A program made the translations under genes and the position numbers. A model generated the notes under the pieces. The model did no database searches, had not been told where the DNA came from, and saw only the letters and a list, made by a program, of their open reading frames with translations. Source: Taenia hydatigena (lineage: Eukaryota; Platyhelminthes; Cestoda; Cyclophyllidea; Taeniidae). Taken from it: a DNA stretch of 64,000 bases. Numbering within the stretch: the stretch's first letter is position 1; each line of letters starts with the position of its first letter. The stretch lies in NCBI GenBank assembly GCA_036345935.2, contig JADWOT020000005.1, positions 19,508,369-19,572,368 of the forward strand, given 5' to 3'. Below, one piece after another: positions 30,801 to 45,412 of the stretch.

Positions 30801-33800
30801 AGTAAAAACGTATAGAGAAGTTTCTCAATTAAAGGGAGGTGCATGTGAACGTACTAATGCACTAATTTGACCCCAGAAATAAATTGAAGGAACCAGTTCC
30901 TAGGCACATCCTCTAACAGTGTGGCACATTGAAAAGGTGAATTTGGCTTAATTACTAACCGTCCGCTTCTCCCCCATCCCCTTACCCTTGTTCTTTCCGT
31001 CCCCACCATATTTCACTAGTTCTACTAGCGCTCTTTGGAACCAGATTTAATTATGCTCCAGATACGTTGATAATCTTTAAAACGTGACTATCAGACAATT
31101 TGATGTGTCGAGTGCCTTGATGATTTGACATTTTGTTTAACTGTGTGACTAATTATGCAGGCACTTCACTGTGCCACTACCCTCGAGCCAGATGGGGAAG
31201 ATTCCCGAGCCTTCTGTACATTAGTACAGCTTAAGCAGAGACCTGCGAAATCGGCCGATGAAACTGAGCCAAAAATCATTGCATTTTGGAATGAATTTTA
31301 CTTGAATAAACGAACTAAATTTTGCATAGTAAACTGGAGAGAATATCATATTTTGAAATGTGGATCTGAAACTCACTTTTTATACCTCGCTAGAGTACGG
31401 ACCTAAACAAGGCATCCAACTATTCATATGCACGCATTATAAAGCATAGATTGGTGAGCGTCATTCTATCGCCAAAGTATCTCCTCCTCTCCCCAGCCCT
31501 TCTGGTTGTTATCGTGTCCTCAAGTTGTCCAATTTTGGATGCGTCGTGCGGGTTGATGAGGCTTGGGAGTTCAAAAGGAGTTAAGACGCACCTGGTCAAT
31601 ATGTACTACCGAGAAAATTTGCCAAAATGGCAATTTATCTCTGACAATGAATAGCAAAGCGTGCGCTGTCTGTGGAAAAAACTCTGCACCTGACTTTGAA
31701 TAATTGTGCGCCGTTATTGATAAGAATAGGTGGAAATTAGCAGGCTCTAAGAATCTTGAACAGTAAACGAGTTGCAGTGCAAAACATTAACAACCGGCAA
31801 TAAGTTTCAGAGCCTCCTAGTTCCTCTCTTAAGTAATTAATTATTCTTCCAGTCAACACTTTCGAGGCATTACTCTGTGGTCAGTAGTCGACGCTTTCTG
31901 GTTCATTGGAGCCTTTGTACTAAACGCCGATTAAGACTTGGGTCTCTCTACTCCTGTTTTTGTGAGGACAGAGTTGTTAATTCTATGCATAGAAAGAGAA
32001 GACTTATCACCTCATTCAACTCTAAGCATTTTTCAGATACTTTTGCAGGGTTTGAATGATTATCATATCTTTTTCCTTACACCAGACACTCACCTGGAAA
32101 ACAAGTGATGTAAGGAATGAGATGAGTAGGGATTTGGGTCATCTTTACCGGCATATTGAGTCGAGAAACTATAAATAGGTGCAATTTACAAGTCTCTGAA
32201 AGTCAACATTATATAAACGGAAATCGGAGGAATGAATGCGCCCAAGCTACCGCAAATACACCCACACACGCATAACTGGATGCCAAAGGTTTGTAGGTAA
32301 CCCGAGAGTTCAAAGTCGGCCGGACCCTGATACGACGCACTATTATGCGTGTTTGGCAGTACTGGAAAGGTTGCGTTGGCAAGGTGAATGCCCATATCCA
32401 CACACACCATTTCCCACACATAGTCATGTGGTCCGCTTCTAAAAGCAACTTTTATTTTCCTTTATTGTGCTTGCCTCTGGATGAGGTGTCTTCCAACTCC
32501 TCCGCAAATGCAACAAATAATTTAATATAGCAACTTTCGCTAGGCAAACACCAAACACTTTATACTCTGACTTTTTGGACTGAAAGGTATCTCTAAAAGG
32601 ACATTTAAGTGCTAACGCAGAGTTACGACCCATTGGAATTCATAAAGTTTTGGTATTAGCTCATGAGTTTGGGCAGGAATTCATACCAAGTAATTCTACA
32701 GCTTACACATTTTTAAAATTTCCTTCCTTGTATTTCCAAAAGTTTGCTTCCTATTCCCTTCATAAAAGAAACTTAATAAAGGGCACTTTTGTTTAAATAA
32801 ACACCGTTAATAGGAGTGGGTGACAAGTTTTTTAACTTATTCCTAGGGTTTCATGTGAATTAAGTCCATTTCTGACGTTCTTTTTCCAAGGGGATGTCAA
32901 GAATATGTTTTAACTGCACTAAAATAAGTGGATTATTGGTGCATCACTAATGAATAATTTCCTCCAAGAAAAACCCAACTTTTCATGAATCGTAGAGGCG
33001 TTTTGCTAGGTTAAAATAGGGTGTGAGCTAAGCAGAAGGGTAAACATTTAACCATTAATGCATTTTGAAGTAAAAAATAGGCACACGGGGAATTAGGTTT
33101 ACGCAAAAACTAGTTTCAGTGTGTTTTCGCAGTTCAACGGTTGTTAGTTAAGATTTGAAGGAGGTGGTGCAAGTCTAGGTGTCGTCTGATCGTGATTTGC
33201 TACCTAAAGTGGAGCGAAGGCAATGTTCTGCCACTAAACATCCGAAGCTGAACTCTTGTATGTAGTGCAAAAAGTGGAGAGAAGAACTTTACTATCTGGA
33301 CTAAGTTAATGAATGCTCTGAGTTTACATTTATGTGATTTAGGTACAGGAAGTGGATATGCGGCCAAGAACCGACAATTTTGAGGGTTACCCGGATTCAA
33401 AGTCTACCTTATAAGGTCAAAATGAGACGAGGAAATCGCAGTCGTGCTTCTTGAAAACGCGAGGTTTAACATGCCCAAAAGGAGAAGTGAAAAACGGAAC
33501 GAGTTGGCTTTTGGCCAGATTCTACATTACACATGGGTCCATTTTACTTCTTTAATATCCCTGACATGCATAGGAAAATAAAGCTGCTTCGCAAACGTAC
33601 GAAAACGTTTTCATGTCCATTGACTCGAGTTGGGTGGATGGATTTTACGAATATTTGACAGAGAATTAAGCGCCAAAATATTACCGGATTAATACTTTTT
33701 AAAAATAATGCTAAACAACAGTGGAAATTGTAGATGATGCACCTGTTTTTTGGCTACATTTTGCAGATAGCAAGCAAGTAGATTAGGGAGATCCGTTTCA

Positions 33801-36800
33801 GCAAGCTCAGATCGTTTTCACAAGCCTACATTCCGAAAATACATCAACCTTTCGTTGATCGGTCTTCTTGAGCCAAAAGAAGATGATGATTTTCTCCATC
33901 CAGAGTTATAAAACCAAAACGTCATATTCTATGTGCTTTAAATTCAAAAAATCAAAATGCTAGGTGAGTGAAGTGAAAACAGTGATGTCAATTCGCCTAC
34001 GCCTCGTTCATGTCCGCAACCTTCCAACCATATTTGAAATGTTAGCATTCTGTTAGGCCGAACTTCAAATCAAGGGAGCCAAAATAAAGTCGCATTCAGG
34101 TCAAAAAAGCAGTCCATAGTTTGAATTCTGCTTTCAGAAAGGCGTAAGCTATTCAAATAAAGCATTCCAATTTTCGGATTTCATTATCATGAAAAAATTT
34201 CTTTAGCAAATGATATCCGCCCGCCTTTGAGTTTCTTGTTTGCTTGCATTTCAAACAGGGGAAATCGCTAAAGCAAAAAAGAAGGAGTCGCTGACGCCAG
34301 CTAAGGCGCGGATGAATAAAAAAACAGGGTGAGGAATGTGGACTGCATTTGGGTTGGGGAGGAAGCGAAGACGGGGCCTGGGGGATTGTGAGTATTCACG
34401 CGCACACATGCAAGTGGATGCCTCTGAGACAGTTGGTTTTATAGCCTCCGACGCAAAATGGCACACTGTGAAGATGCCATGGCATATCGACGAGATTCAG
34501 CCCACAAAAGGCTCATCCCGTGTCTTAAACGGCTGTTGGTAAATCATCTCTTTGTTCCTCTCTAACCATGAGGCGGTGTTCGGGACATTTACACCAGTAA
34601 TGTGAGGCTACCTAAAAACACCAAACTACACTCATTTGTTTTGGGCTTGGTAACTAACTCTGAGTCATCTACGGTTGGGTAATAAATAATGCAGGAATGG
34701 GTTGCAACGCCGATTCGGAAGACTAAATCACGCAGTTAAAATTCTCATCAAACTAAAAACTATTTCGACTAAAACATCTTGGATTAAATTCCGGCCCTAG
34801 AATTCATACTGAACACCCAGTCCAAGTAGAGACCGCGTAAGGCTTAAGAAAGCTAGAAGGTATTAAAATTTTCTTGCCTATCATTTGTGCTTAGTCGGTT
34901 GTGACTTCATTTTCAAGTGGACTGCCAAACAAAGGATTTGTATTTTATTTGAAAATCTAGGTGATAACTTCGTCAGAGCTGAAGGACAACCACATAACAA
35001 GCAACAAAGTTGCTAATTGTGCTCCTATTTTCTCCAATCTCAGGTATCGATGGACTCTAGATATCGCCGAGCACCTCCTTTCCCTTACCTTTTAATTTTG
35101 AATAAGCAGATAATGTTGTTATTCTACTCCCTGTGTTTTAGTTAAATTCTTAGACATGGTAAACAGGCACGCCACATCCATAGCACTGAAAGCATTTATT
35201 TTGGATGCACATTCCTTTTAAGTTCATATAAATTATACGACAGCTGATTGTCCTGCCAAGGTGGAACCGAAGACTATAAAGAATTATGCTGTCGTCCACT
35301 TTCCTTTTCTCCGCGTCTGGCTCTCCTTTTTACTCTTTATATGTTTTCCTCCTTGTGTCCTATAAAAGGCTAGAAAAGGAAGGAGATTTCTTTGTAAAAC
35401 CCTGACTAATCATCACATTGTGATGATGGATGTATTTATGCGACACCCAATTGTGCTTGCCGCCTCATCCAGACATGCCCAACGCAAAGTAATCTGCGAA
35501 GTTCTCCCAAGTACGTCATCGCTGCTTGGTGAGTTTTCCCATTTTGTGTGCTTTACATAGTTGAGACAAATCGTATGCATTTGCGACGGGACCAACAACC
35601 TGGGAGGCGGGAGAGGTTGTGTGAACTGAGTATTCCTACACCGGTACACCAATAACATGCCTTAGCAAGCCAGAGGACATAAAACCAACGAACAAGTGGA
35701 GCGAGATCCCACTGCAAAGCTACTGCAAAGGTTCCAGATTTGCCAATTTCAGCAGACAGTGAATAGGACTTTCGGAAGACATCAATTCCGTGCAGTAACG
35801 TAAGTGCCATTCAGTCTAAAGTCGATCAAATTGGCCCTCTTATTTGTTTATTCACAATGGTTTGATGATAAAAGTTTTTTGTTTCCTTAGCACAGAAAGC
35901 TGTCAAGCACAAATCAGGCAGTGGGGCAGGCTTTAAGGAAAAATAATGCTGAAGAATGTAGGGTAGATTAATTGGGCCGTATATGCAAACGAATTATTTA
36001 CTTATTAATAGGACAAAAAGCGGACATCAACTCGACCAGGGTGGTGTGACCGATGCAACAGCACTTGGACACTCGCCCGGTCCATTGTGGCTGCAGGAAG
36101 GCCTCCACATCCCAAAGTCAGTAACATTTCAGATGGAAAGCATTCACTGTGGATTGGTGAATGTATGAAGACTCACCGTATGCGACGAAATAGGATCAAA
36201 AGTAGATCGCATAGTAGAGAAATAAAGCAAATACTAGGGTAAGAATTGGCACTGCTTCTGGCATGGATGGACAACATGACTTTCTTTAAAATGATATTGC
36301 CTTATGAGCTAGTGTCACTACAAAATACAAGAGACGTGTGAAAATGTGCTTGTTGCAGACCATCGCCAATTCTCTAGCACTACCTGCCAAAGAAAATTAT
36401 TGTCTGATAGAGTCTGCCCTGAAAAGGATGCAATGTTCTCAAATCCTGGCCGAGTCCACGGTAGATACTATACACAATAGACGGTGTTTACTCTCTCTCG
36501 CCTGTGGGGAAAGGTTGAATGTATTTACCCCACGGCCTCGTCACAGTCGAGGCAGAAATGAAACACGAGAAGTAGTAAAAGCAGCTCAAACGACAGGGGG
36601 AGTATGTGCTTATTTGATAACAAGGCTTTTAATCCCCTTGGCTTGCAACTCTTGACCTTTCCTTAAACAAAAAAATCTTTGCATCTGTCCTAGCCGATAG
36701 AAGCACTTGAAGCACCAGGAAAATATGTGTAAGAGATAATCTTAAGGCACACCCGAGGAGATCTATTTAAGTTCACGCCGGACACCAAAATTGCCCTTAA

Positions 36801-37957
36801 AACTTGAAAAACTATGTGGCAAATTGCAACGTGGATAAAAGTAGGTTAATATGTGGTGTCAGGCTTATATCAGTGGGGAATTACGAGACAAAGTTAATAG
36901 AATCCTTTAATAATAATGTGTCTGCGTCTGATTTGATTCGTTCCCTCCGAGAAGGAAGTGGAGAATAAAGTCATAAATTAAGTGGTATTTACGAACTAAT
37001 TTGCGATCATGGTGGCAAAACATGTAAAGATAGTAAATATCAGGTGCATTAGGGTGTATTTGGCGGGAAGATGAAGCACTTGCCCTTCTCCTAAGTCTTT
37101 GTCATATCAAGGTGGGTTAACTTTGGTGTCGATGTTTTAAAGCTCAAACCCGTCTACGTGGATGGAGAGAGACGCTACCAATAGGTGTGATTTGGACCTC
37201 AAACCCTTCTTAAATACCATCAGGCAAACAAGGACACTCTTACACTACCCATCGTTCTCAGGATTGATCCAAGGTGCTATAAACAAACATATAAAGAGAT
37301 ATGTGTAGTTATATGGTCATTAGGATAGCAAAAGTTTTTTTTTACTCAAAGGTTTACCCAGTCAACAGCTGATTCTGTCGAAAAATTAAAGAAATACAAT
37401 TTCTCCTTTTTGTCACAAACTCAAGATTAAAGGCTTATTTTTGTAACACCTAAAGCCATTTCAATTGCATTTCTTCGTTTCTAAAAGAGAAATTCAGGCA
37501 ATTGAGAAATGAATTGTACGGATATAATGTCGGTTTGTACTGATTGCTGTTAGGATGCTTTTCATGTTCGGGTGATAACATAAAACAGAAATGTTTCCCT
37601 AAGACAAGTAACAGATTCCGCTGTTAAATTCAAAATTTAAGGACTTAAAAGGAGGGGAGGGCAGAACTTTTTTGTTCACACACAATTTGCGCAAACAAAC
37701 GTTAAATACATGTGGTAAAGTGGGAGTACTTAAAAGTTTTAGCAGTAAGCAGAACCACTTTTTACTGAAAACAAAAGAAAGTAAAAGAGTAAACTCCATT
37801 TAGTCAATAGTGTGGTCGTTAACGTCGTCTGATGTCGAGACCTCCATTCAAGTCAATGCAGCTAATAGTTTGGAGTAAGGTTTGAAACTTTCTCCCAAAA
37901 AACGGGAAGTAACGTTGCAATATGCCAAGTTGTAAACTCATAACAATGACGGAATAT

Positions 37958-38003
37958 AATGATTTTATGTGATTTTATGATTTTATGATTTTATGATTTA
38001 ATG
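37958..38003. repeat. Short tandem repeat, 8-bp unit GATTTTAT
   Basis: GATTTTAT occurs about five times in a row, with a 2-bp interruption after the first copy and one base change in the last. Confidence 0.9.
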
Positions 38004-40163
38004 TGGCTAAAACGTCATGCAAGTAAAACTTTGAGAAAACATCTCCTTTTCAAGATTGGCATCAAGTTCCATGACCCATTGTCTAAAGCCTATTTCTTCA
38101 ACTGCCGATTATTGCAGCGCACGATCATCACGACCTTTGCGCATTGATAAGGAGAACTTCTGTTGTCTGAGCAAATCAGACCGAGGGTGAATAAATGCAG
38201 CAGTGTCCAAACAACTCTCTAACGCAGGAGGACAAATCAGAGGTCGACCCAAGCGCAAAGATGTCAAGTCCGACTTCACACTACCGAAATGGAAGACTTT
38301 TTGCATTTCCCCTTTCATCTGAAGGTAATGCTACTTTGCAAGCCAGCTTGGATAGAGAATGACGAAGTATTGAGGCCCTTATTTTTATCAACAAAGCAGT
38401 CGAGATCTATTCTGTTGATTTCGGTAATCATCTATTGTTTACGACTGCTTGGGGTGATTGAAAAGGTGACATCTAAGTAACTAGATCAAGTCTAATTTGC
38501 AACTCGAACCTTATGACCTCATGTTTTCGTCACGAGCAACTCCATGGGCGACACTTGAAACGCAATCTTTCACGACGTTAAGACAGTTCTTTAAAGCTGT
38601 CAGCTTAAGAATTCGACAATTGGCAAGTCATGGCTGTATTGCAAACGGAAATATTTTTGAAAATGGAGGACCCGAGTCAGGAAAGAGATATGGATAGCAC
38701 AGAATATTAGACGATTTTACAGTTAATGTTTCACTGATTTATCAATTTAGCCTTATTTTGTTATTAACAAATCACTTAACCTTGTTTAATTTTACTAAAG
38801 CAGTCTTTATCCAAGTTGAAAGCTTGTTCTGCACACGGAGGTGAAAATTTGGAGAGATTTGTGCTTCTTTGGCAAGTCCACTCGTAATTAACCACCGATT
38901 TATAAGGTGCTGATGCCAGTTTGTTTGAGGCAGAGATACTACTAAAATACTTCCCACTTTTACGTAATGATTTTTATGCCAAACCACAGGCGCCATCATA
39001 CAGTATCGTAACCCTGAAGGAAAAAATGCCCTTTCAGCCACGTCCATGCATACCTCACCTTCATGTAACACATTTCCCGGTTGTTGTAGTCCACTTTTAT
39101 GGAATGTGGGAGGCAAAAATCAATTTGGAAGGCATTTATCCCTCGTGTCATTTGTTGATTCGAGTGGGTGGTAGTTAATTCTTTAGCCTCTGTGTCAGAC
39201 TGTGCTTCCAAATGCTGTTGGCACAGGGATCTGCAGTTAGCTTAATTGACAATAATGGGAGGCGACTAAAGCTCGGCTTGTAAGTCAGTCAAGCACGAAT
39301 TAGGGCTATCCAGTGAGAATGGATTTAAGGTAGAGTGATTGTCATGAACCAGTGTCTGTGGCGTAGGGTTGGACTTTGTCAATGTTTTAACATGAGCAAT
39401 CAGAAGACAAAGACTTCAAGCACAGCCACAGAGTAGTTCTATTTTCGTTTGTTTACAGCATTTTGATGTAATCTAACCTTGTGAGGAATTATCAGCCCAT
39501 TTTAAAGCTATCTATGGGCAATATTTCACAATCAAGGGGAATAGGGGGAGGAATGAGTTTTAGAGGTTCTAGGATATTCGAGAATTGAACACGAAGGAGT
39601 GATCTTCTGATGAATTGCACAACCCCACCCCCCAACGGTAGCACACGGAAATAAAATGTACTGTACCGACAGACGCAAGATTATGCTTTCTAACACATGC
39701 GCGCCAACAGTTGGGTGAAGTTCGCCGGCGCCAATAAGTTCCAAGAAGTCGTTGCAGCGATGAACAGCGAAAAAGTGCCAATTTTTCACTTATTTGATAA
39801 AGGAAGGCATAACGACCACGGTGTCTCACCTATGACTTCAAAAACGAGAAGTCAGTAGCTTTGGAATTACGACCTTTACGAATAGGTGGGCCCCTAGCTA
39901 AGTGTCTTACATGAAAGTAAGCAACATCAAGGCACCACGAATGCCTCATGCCACGTTTCGGACAGGATATTTTCTGATGACTGACTCGTGTCTTTCCTCT
40001 TCTTTTTATGCTTGCAAATCAAAATATGCTTCATCCCACGGTTTGCTACTTCGTTAGCTGACTTGTGAAAACCAATTTTGGGGAGGTTTGCAAGTGATTG
40101 TGCACAACTGCCTTGAAGGCGCAAAAATTGCTGAAATGTCGATCGCTTGCTTAGTGCCACGGT

Positions 40164-40202
40164 AGTGCAAATGACTGTTTCATTAGCTCCGTCATTTGCA
40201 CT
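40164..40202. repeat. Perfect 12-bp inverted repeat (hairpin)
   Basis: AGTGCAAATGAC at 40164-40175 and its exact reverse complement GTCATTTGCACT at 40191-40202, separated by 15 bases. No associated gene is recognised. Confidence 0.8.
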
Positions 40203-43200
40203 TTTTCCGCCCACTCGGATGATATTCACTGTTTTGCCATTTATTTTTGCCACAAACTTTTGTGTAAATTTGCACTTGAAAGGGAAGAATGTTGTATTTT
40301 TTGCATTTTAAACTATTTAATTCGGAGTTTGGCTGGAGATCGTAATTCTACAGTCCCTTCTCTCGCCGTAGTTTGCACATCTGCCTTAAAGCGTGGCCGC
40401 TCCCATCCTACCGCACATTAGCTCATATTCTCTTAGCGCTTTATAATTCACTTGGTGAAAGCGGTAGGCAAACTCGATCCAAGTAAAGGGCATTTCTGAT
40501 TAATTGGATCTATTAATCTGTGTAGAAGAGGAAATGTCTAATTTTTCGTTTGATGAACCACTTTTTTTAGGAAAGTGAACCACATCTCTCTGAAGCGTAG
40601 TAGATGGCATGAATTTAGAATAGACGAGTAACACACCGCTATCACGCCGCAGGCGTATTGAGTAATGTCCACATCATGAAGTAGCGTCCATCCCTTGACA
40701 CTATGTAGCAGCTGAATTCCTCTCCAATGCGGTCTGCTGTGCAGAGGACACACATTCCCCACATCTTGAAGAGGACCGCAGCATGAACTGCGATTCAGTG
40801 CCGCGATTGAGTGCATTTCCTTCAGAGACTAATTGTAGAGAGTGTGCGACTGGGACATCGAGGATGACACGCAAACGAGATAGATTGCGCATTAGCCTGT
40901 ACCTTTAATGAAATAGACTCTTCAATCGCCGTAATCCGTACTGCTCTCCTGGAACATTGTCTTCCAAGAGCCTAAGGCCGAACTCCCTCAAACCGCCCGT
41001 TTAACCAATTCTGAATCACCATTCCTAAAATGAAGAAACATTTGCAAGATAGAGAATGAAATGTCCATTCAAACAATTCTTGATGGCTATAGCATGACGT
41101 ATGTGGCGCAAACAAAAAACGACTTACAGTCGAATTCTTTGCCGGCATGTTTTTGAACTTATCAAACTAGCATGTTGTAAGTGTTTTGACGGAAGCATGC
41201 TCGCTTACCTTAACTTCAGCATTATTACGTAGAACCCGAGAAAAGATTGCATGATTTACTGACTAAATTTTACGAGTGTCATCAGTTGAGATCAACACGT
41301 AAGCCTACGGGACGTAATTTTTCCTTCCTAATATCATAAAGTTATTAAATGCTCCACTCATAAATGATCTTCTCTTAGGCTATTTAACTTATTAATTAAA
41401 TTGTCCAGGATATGAGCCGGAATTTTTATTTTGTACAGGTGCATCAACATCTCTCCCAAGAAAAAAGGAAAACGCCTTGAAGCTCGTGTGAGGTACATTT
41501 TGGAGCCAATTTGGCTTTATGGCGCTCTGCTTTAGCTAGAGAAATGCAAATGAAATGTGCGCGCCTAGCAAACCTTGATCACGTATGTGTGTTTTATGCA
41601 AAATCACTAAAATTGTTCTTTACTTATGCAAAAAAGTTTCCTTCCCAATTCGTTACAAGAACAAACATTCAATTTCGCGGCAAATTTCTTGTCCATCTTG
41701 ACGTCTCATTTCTTTATTAAAATTCTTGTCTATTTACTTTTCAAGATACAAACCGAGAGAGTCAAATGTTCCCCTTTCTTAACGTTTTATTGACTTGCGC
41801 TCACCCTCACAAACGGGAAAATCGATCTATGTCAACTTATCGGAAATCGATAATGGTGACTTAGCCCACTTGAATCCTAGTTAGTTCTGGTTAAATTAAA
41901 TTCGTACACATGCTGAATGTGTTTTTCATTTTATATTTTCCCTTCGATAGGAGCCTGTATTGTATTCTGGAGCTCGTCGAGAAAATTTCTAAATACGTCA
42001 AATGTTTCAAATGTTTGGCACTTTTCGTTAAAATCTTCATCCTTTGAAGATGACATCTTTGTATACTTTTCCCGCATAATTAATTACAACGTGGGCTTTG
42101 GGTCCGGTCTACTGATGTCGCGATTAACGATAGGCGGCTATGGTAACCAATGCTTTTTACTTGGGGGTGGTGGAAATGAAGATGGGATTTCGTGGAATAA
42201 TTTTTATTTTATTACTTTGCGTGTTATTTTTTTCGCTCTAACAAATCTTGCAGTTTGGACTGTCTGTCTTGATCTAACACTTGGTCTTCACGCCCAAGAT
42301 TAAGCATACTGTGTGCATTTTAAAGGAACATTTAAATGGATGTCGGGTCTAGCCAGCATTAATAAGGGACCAGAGCATTTAAAATTCCCATAAAATGACT
42401 TGAATAGTTTTGCTTTAAGAGTTGAAAAGTAAGGCAACTAGCGATGCACGACTTTGTGTCGCCTAACGAAAACCCAAGCCACGTCGACGGTGGTCAATCT
42501 TGGGAAGGAAATGGACAGGACATGCTGGAATACTGTTTAGGTGCTTGTTATTAGCCGACCATTACACTTGATATTTTTAAAAAGTTTAACTAAAAGGAAA
42601 AAGGAAGATTTTCCCAAAAGTGCAGGCAAGTGATCCGCTAAGAAATTTTATTTGCAACCACCATAAACAAGTGAATGATTTTGACAGTAAATGCAAAATT
42701 TTGCATCAATAAATGCAAAGATGCTTTCAGACGCAGCCTAGGTCACAGCATCCTACTTTTGATGCAATTTGATTTTAAGCCTCGATCTTGCAATTATTCG
42801 GTTTGGACTGCAAAAGCTGCCTTCCGGATCCTCAAATATTTTAGATTTTTCTAAAATTGGTTGCGGAGTCTCAATGTTATTGTATTTAGCTGCAAATTAA
42901 AAAGTTGAAAAAAAGTGATTAGGAGTATGCCTGCCAAAACTCATGATTGACAAACAATTTGTGCTGAGGATGTTAGGGAAATTTACTAGTTTTACTGAAA
43001 ATATGTAAATTTGCAGAGATTCTCCTTCCATTTTCCCAATCTTTGTCAAACCAAGCGCCATATTTTTACGCAAAATTGCTTAGCAAATATTTTGATTCAT
43101 TTTCTTTCGTAAAATGGAAAATTTTAAGCCGCTGTAAACGGTCCCTTTAAGTGCATATTTGTTGGCAATAAAACGGAAGCAATAAATAGCAAGGAATATA

Positions 43201-44280
43201 GAGTCACTTGGTGCTTTGTTGAACTATGCGGGCTGTATCTTGACTCTACAGTGTGACCTTTGGGCCAGATTAATAAGGTTCCTTCCCTTTTCTACGTTAG
43301 TAGGCAGTGTCTTCTGCCACGATTGATCTGACTCAAATGATGGTCCAAAGACAAGATTCACCGAGTCTTTCCACGCGTTGAAGAGCAGACAAACCATTCC
43401 AATAAAGACCGTCCTTTGAAATCTTTAGCCTATTGGGGCACTCGCGAATATACATCAGAATTTTCTTAAAAATGGCGCCACAAACTGCCAGTCATCGTCC
43501 CACAAATCATCAAAACAAATTACCTTGACAGAAGGGCAAAAAAAGGGGAGAGAGAAAGTGTCATGTGTGCTTTCAAGTGTAGCAGAGTGCCCGAATTTGT
43601 GATTTTAAAAATTCTACAGCATTTACATTTTAGAGGCGCAAAAGAGGAGGCAGGGAGGGAGTGAATAGGCATTTTACTGTGGGCTTCATGGCCTTTAGAA
43701 TTTGGGGAATTTCCTTTGATTGTTTGTTTATCAAATTCCTTTATACGGCTGAAGACCACGTCCCCAAGCGAAAGACTAAGGCGTCCGCCGAGTCAAACAG
43801 ACTACTAAGGCATTGTAGGTTCAGTTAACTGCCGGCAGGAAGGATGCGAACAGACATAAAGCCGAGTTTAAGTAGTAGCAGTAGTAGATCACAAGTAGAA
43901 ACGCTAGCAGTTTGCTAAAGAACATGGTGTTCTAACGTTCTTTTTGAGTTGTAAGGGCAAAGTAATACTGCATTGGACGAAATCTAGTGGGGAAGAAGTG
44001 TGATAGACCTCAGTGATGGATTGACAGGCGTCAGCAACAACCTCTTGATGAGTGCAGTGGTATTGTTCTAAGAGTTAACCTCCAGCCTCTGGTAAGGCGT
44101 GTAATAAAAGTGACAAGTAAAAAAAGCAAATTTAACCCAATTCAACAATTTTTAATGTTCCTGATGACAATAGACAATTCTTGATGAGAAGTCAGTGTGT
44201 TTTGTGGGACCATTTTCGCATAAATAGGAAAAGTCGTGTACTTTTTGTGCCACGCCTCGCACAAATAACCTGTAACCTGT

Positions 44281-44880
44281 ATGGGCTTGTAAAATACTTG
44301 CATTTTAAATCAGAGGTGCGTATTACTCTCTTTCTCTTGGTTTGAGCTCGTCATCATCTCATCAGTTGGCGGCCTAACCTGACAGAAGGAGTTCATTTTT
44401 CACCTGGTTCACGTTCAGATAAAATTTCATTAACAGTAGCAGGGTTCGGGTGCGCGGGTAGGCGTGCAATGCAGTAGTCGGGAGGGATGTAAAGATATCG
44501 TCTCTGGTAAACATTTGCATTTCGACCAAGAGGGAGGCATGGAGGCATCTCTAAAATTATCATTACATTTTTGGTGAAAATAAAGCGTGCATGACGTGTG
44601 GCTGCTAACATGTCAAAAGGAGTGAAAAATTGCGTGCCATGGAAACTGTCAGGAATGTTTAACTTGCGTGTTGGTGAAGTGACTTACTTGCACTGACGTC
44701 AAATGAGAAGAGGAATTCGTGAGAGCTATCCCACGTGTTAACGGAGAGTTCTAACGTGGAAGGACGGTCTTTTTCTTAGTGCTTACGCTTTAAGCACGTT
44801 GCAACAACGCGCCGTGCCTTTTAAATTAGCTGTCACAAAACTTGCGGTGGGAAGCAGATTTTGCACTGGTTACTCTAGCC
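44281..44880. repeat. Diverged tandem duplication, copy A
   Basis: Shares ordered blocks with 46540-47040 in the same orientation: GGCTTGTAAA, the CTGACAG region, GTAGGCGTGCA, a block around GTTGGTGAAGTGACTTACTTGC, AATGAGAAG.GGAATTC, and GCAACAACG. The copies are about 2.26 kb apart and clearly diverged. Copy A keeps an exon-like open frame (44688-44768, minus). Confidence 0.6.
44688..44768 (-). CDS. Exon-like open frame in copy A of the duplication (uncertain)
   Basis: Between AAGAAAAAG and GTAAGT on the minus strand there is one open frame, containing STLELSVNTWDSSHEFLFSF. The aligned frame in copy B is also open (STSDASGSHGIPFSFNGIA) but its donor is broken. I do not recognise the peptide and found no convincing partner exon. 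Confidence 0.2.
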
Positions 44881-45412
44881 ACAAGGCAATAAAAGAGCTA
44901 ATGCCGTGTCCCGCCTCCAAATTTACTCATAAGAATGTCTTTTATCTCATTTCAGGATGGGAAAGGGGGAAAGGAGGGAGCGTCTGTATTCCTCTAAAGG
45001 TATTTCCTCAAACACTAGATAGCTATTATTACTCCTTTTCCAGCTTTTACAGTCACATGCAAAGATGAATGAAAACTTAAGAAGTAAAAACGAAAAAGGA
45101 AATTGGATAACCAGAGTGAGAGTTAAATTTTCATCAAGCCAATCATTGTCCACAATCGCCTCTCCTTTTTCAATTCACAAATCTCCATAATTTTGAACAA
45201 TTTCAAAATATTAATGTCTATTGGAGTAAATAAAAGGATCGTTTATAAGGAGAAAGAACTCCTATGCTAAAATTCGGATAAGTCACTTGAGGAGGCCCTT
45301 AAATCTGTCCCAATTTCTTTAGCATATCAGACGTCATAACGTGAAAATACCACTTGCACTTGACATTCTTTAGTGGTCTAATTAAGCGGCGGATATTTCG
45401 CCGGGCACACCT

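Larger units (their letters stand above)
24900..44280. other. Long intergenic stretch with no recognisable gene
   Basis: About 19 kb of AT-rich sequence between the multiplexin promoter region and the 44-kb duplication. The open frames are short and unsupported; the longest (plus 41917-42303; minus 39927-40253; plus 36338-36655) show no domain pattern and no flanking splice structure. It contains the 8-bp satellite and the hairpin listed separately. I did not identify tRNA or other RNA genes. Confidence 0.5.

Noticed and set aside
36338..36655. 105-codon plus-strand open frame
   Set aside because: No family signature, and no neighbouring exons or splice sites that would extend it.
39927..40253. 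108-codon minus-strand open frame starting near KINGKTVNIIRV
   Set aside because: It opens with a GTG rather than an ATG, has no recognisable domain, and its only notable feature is the hairpin listed separately.
41917..42303. 128-codon plus-strand open frame rich in Phe/Ile
   Set aside because: AT-rich composition explains the peptide; no domain, splice structure or convincing start context.
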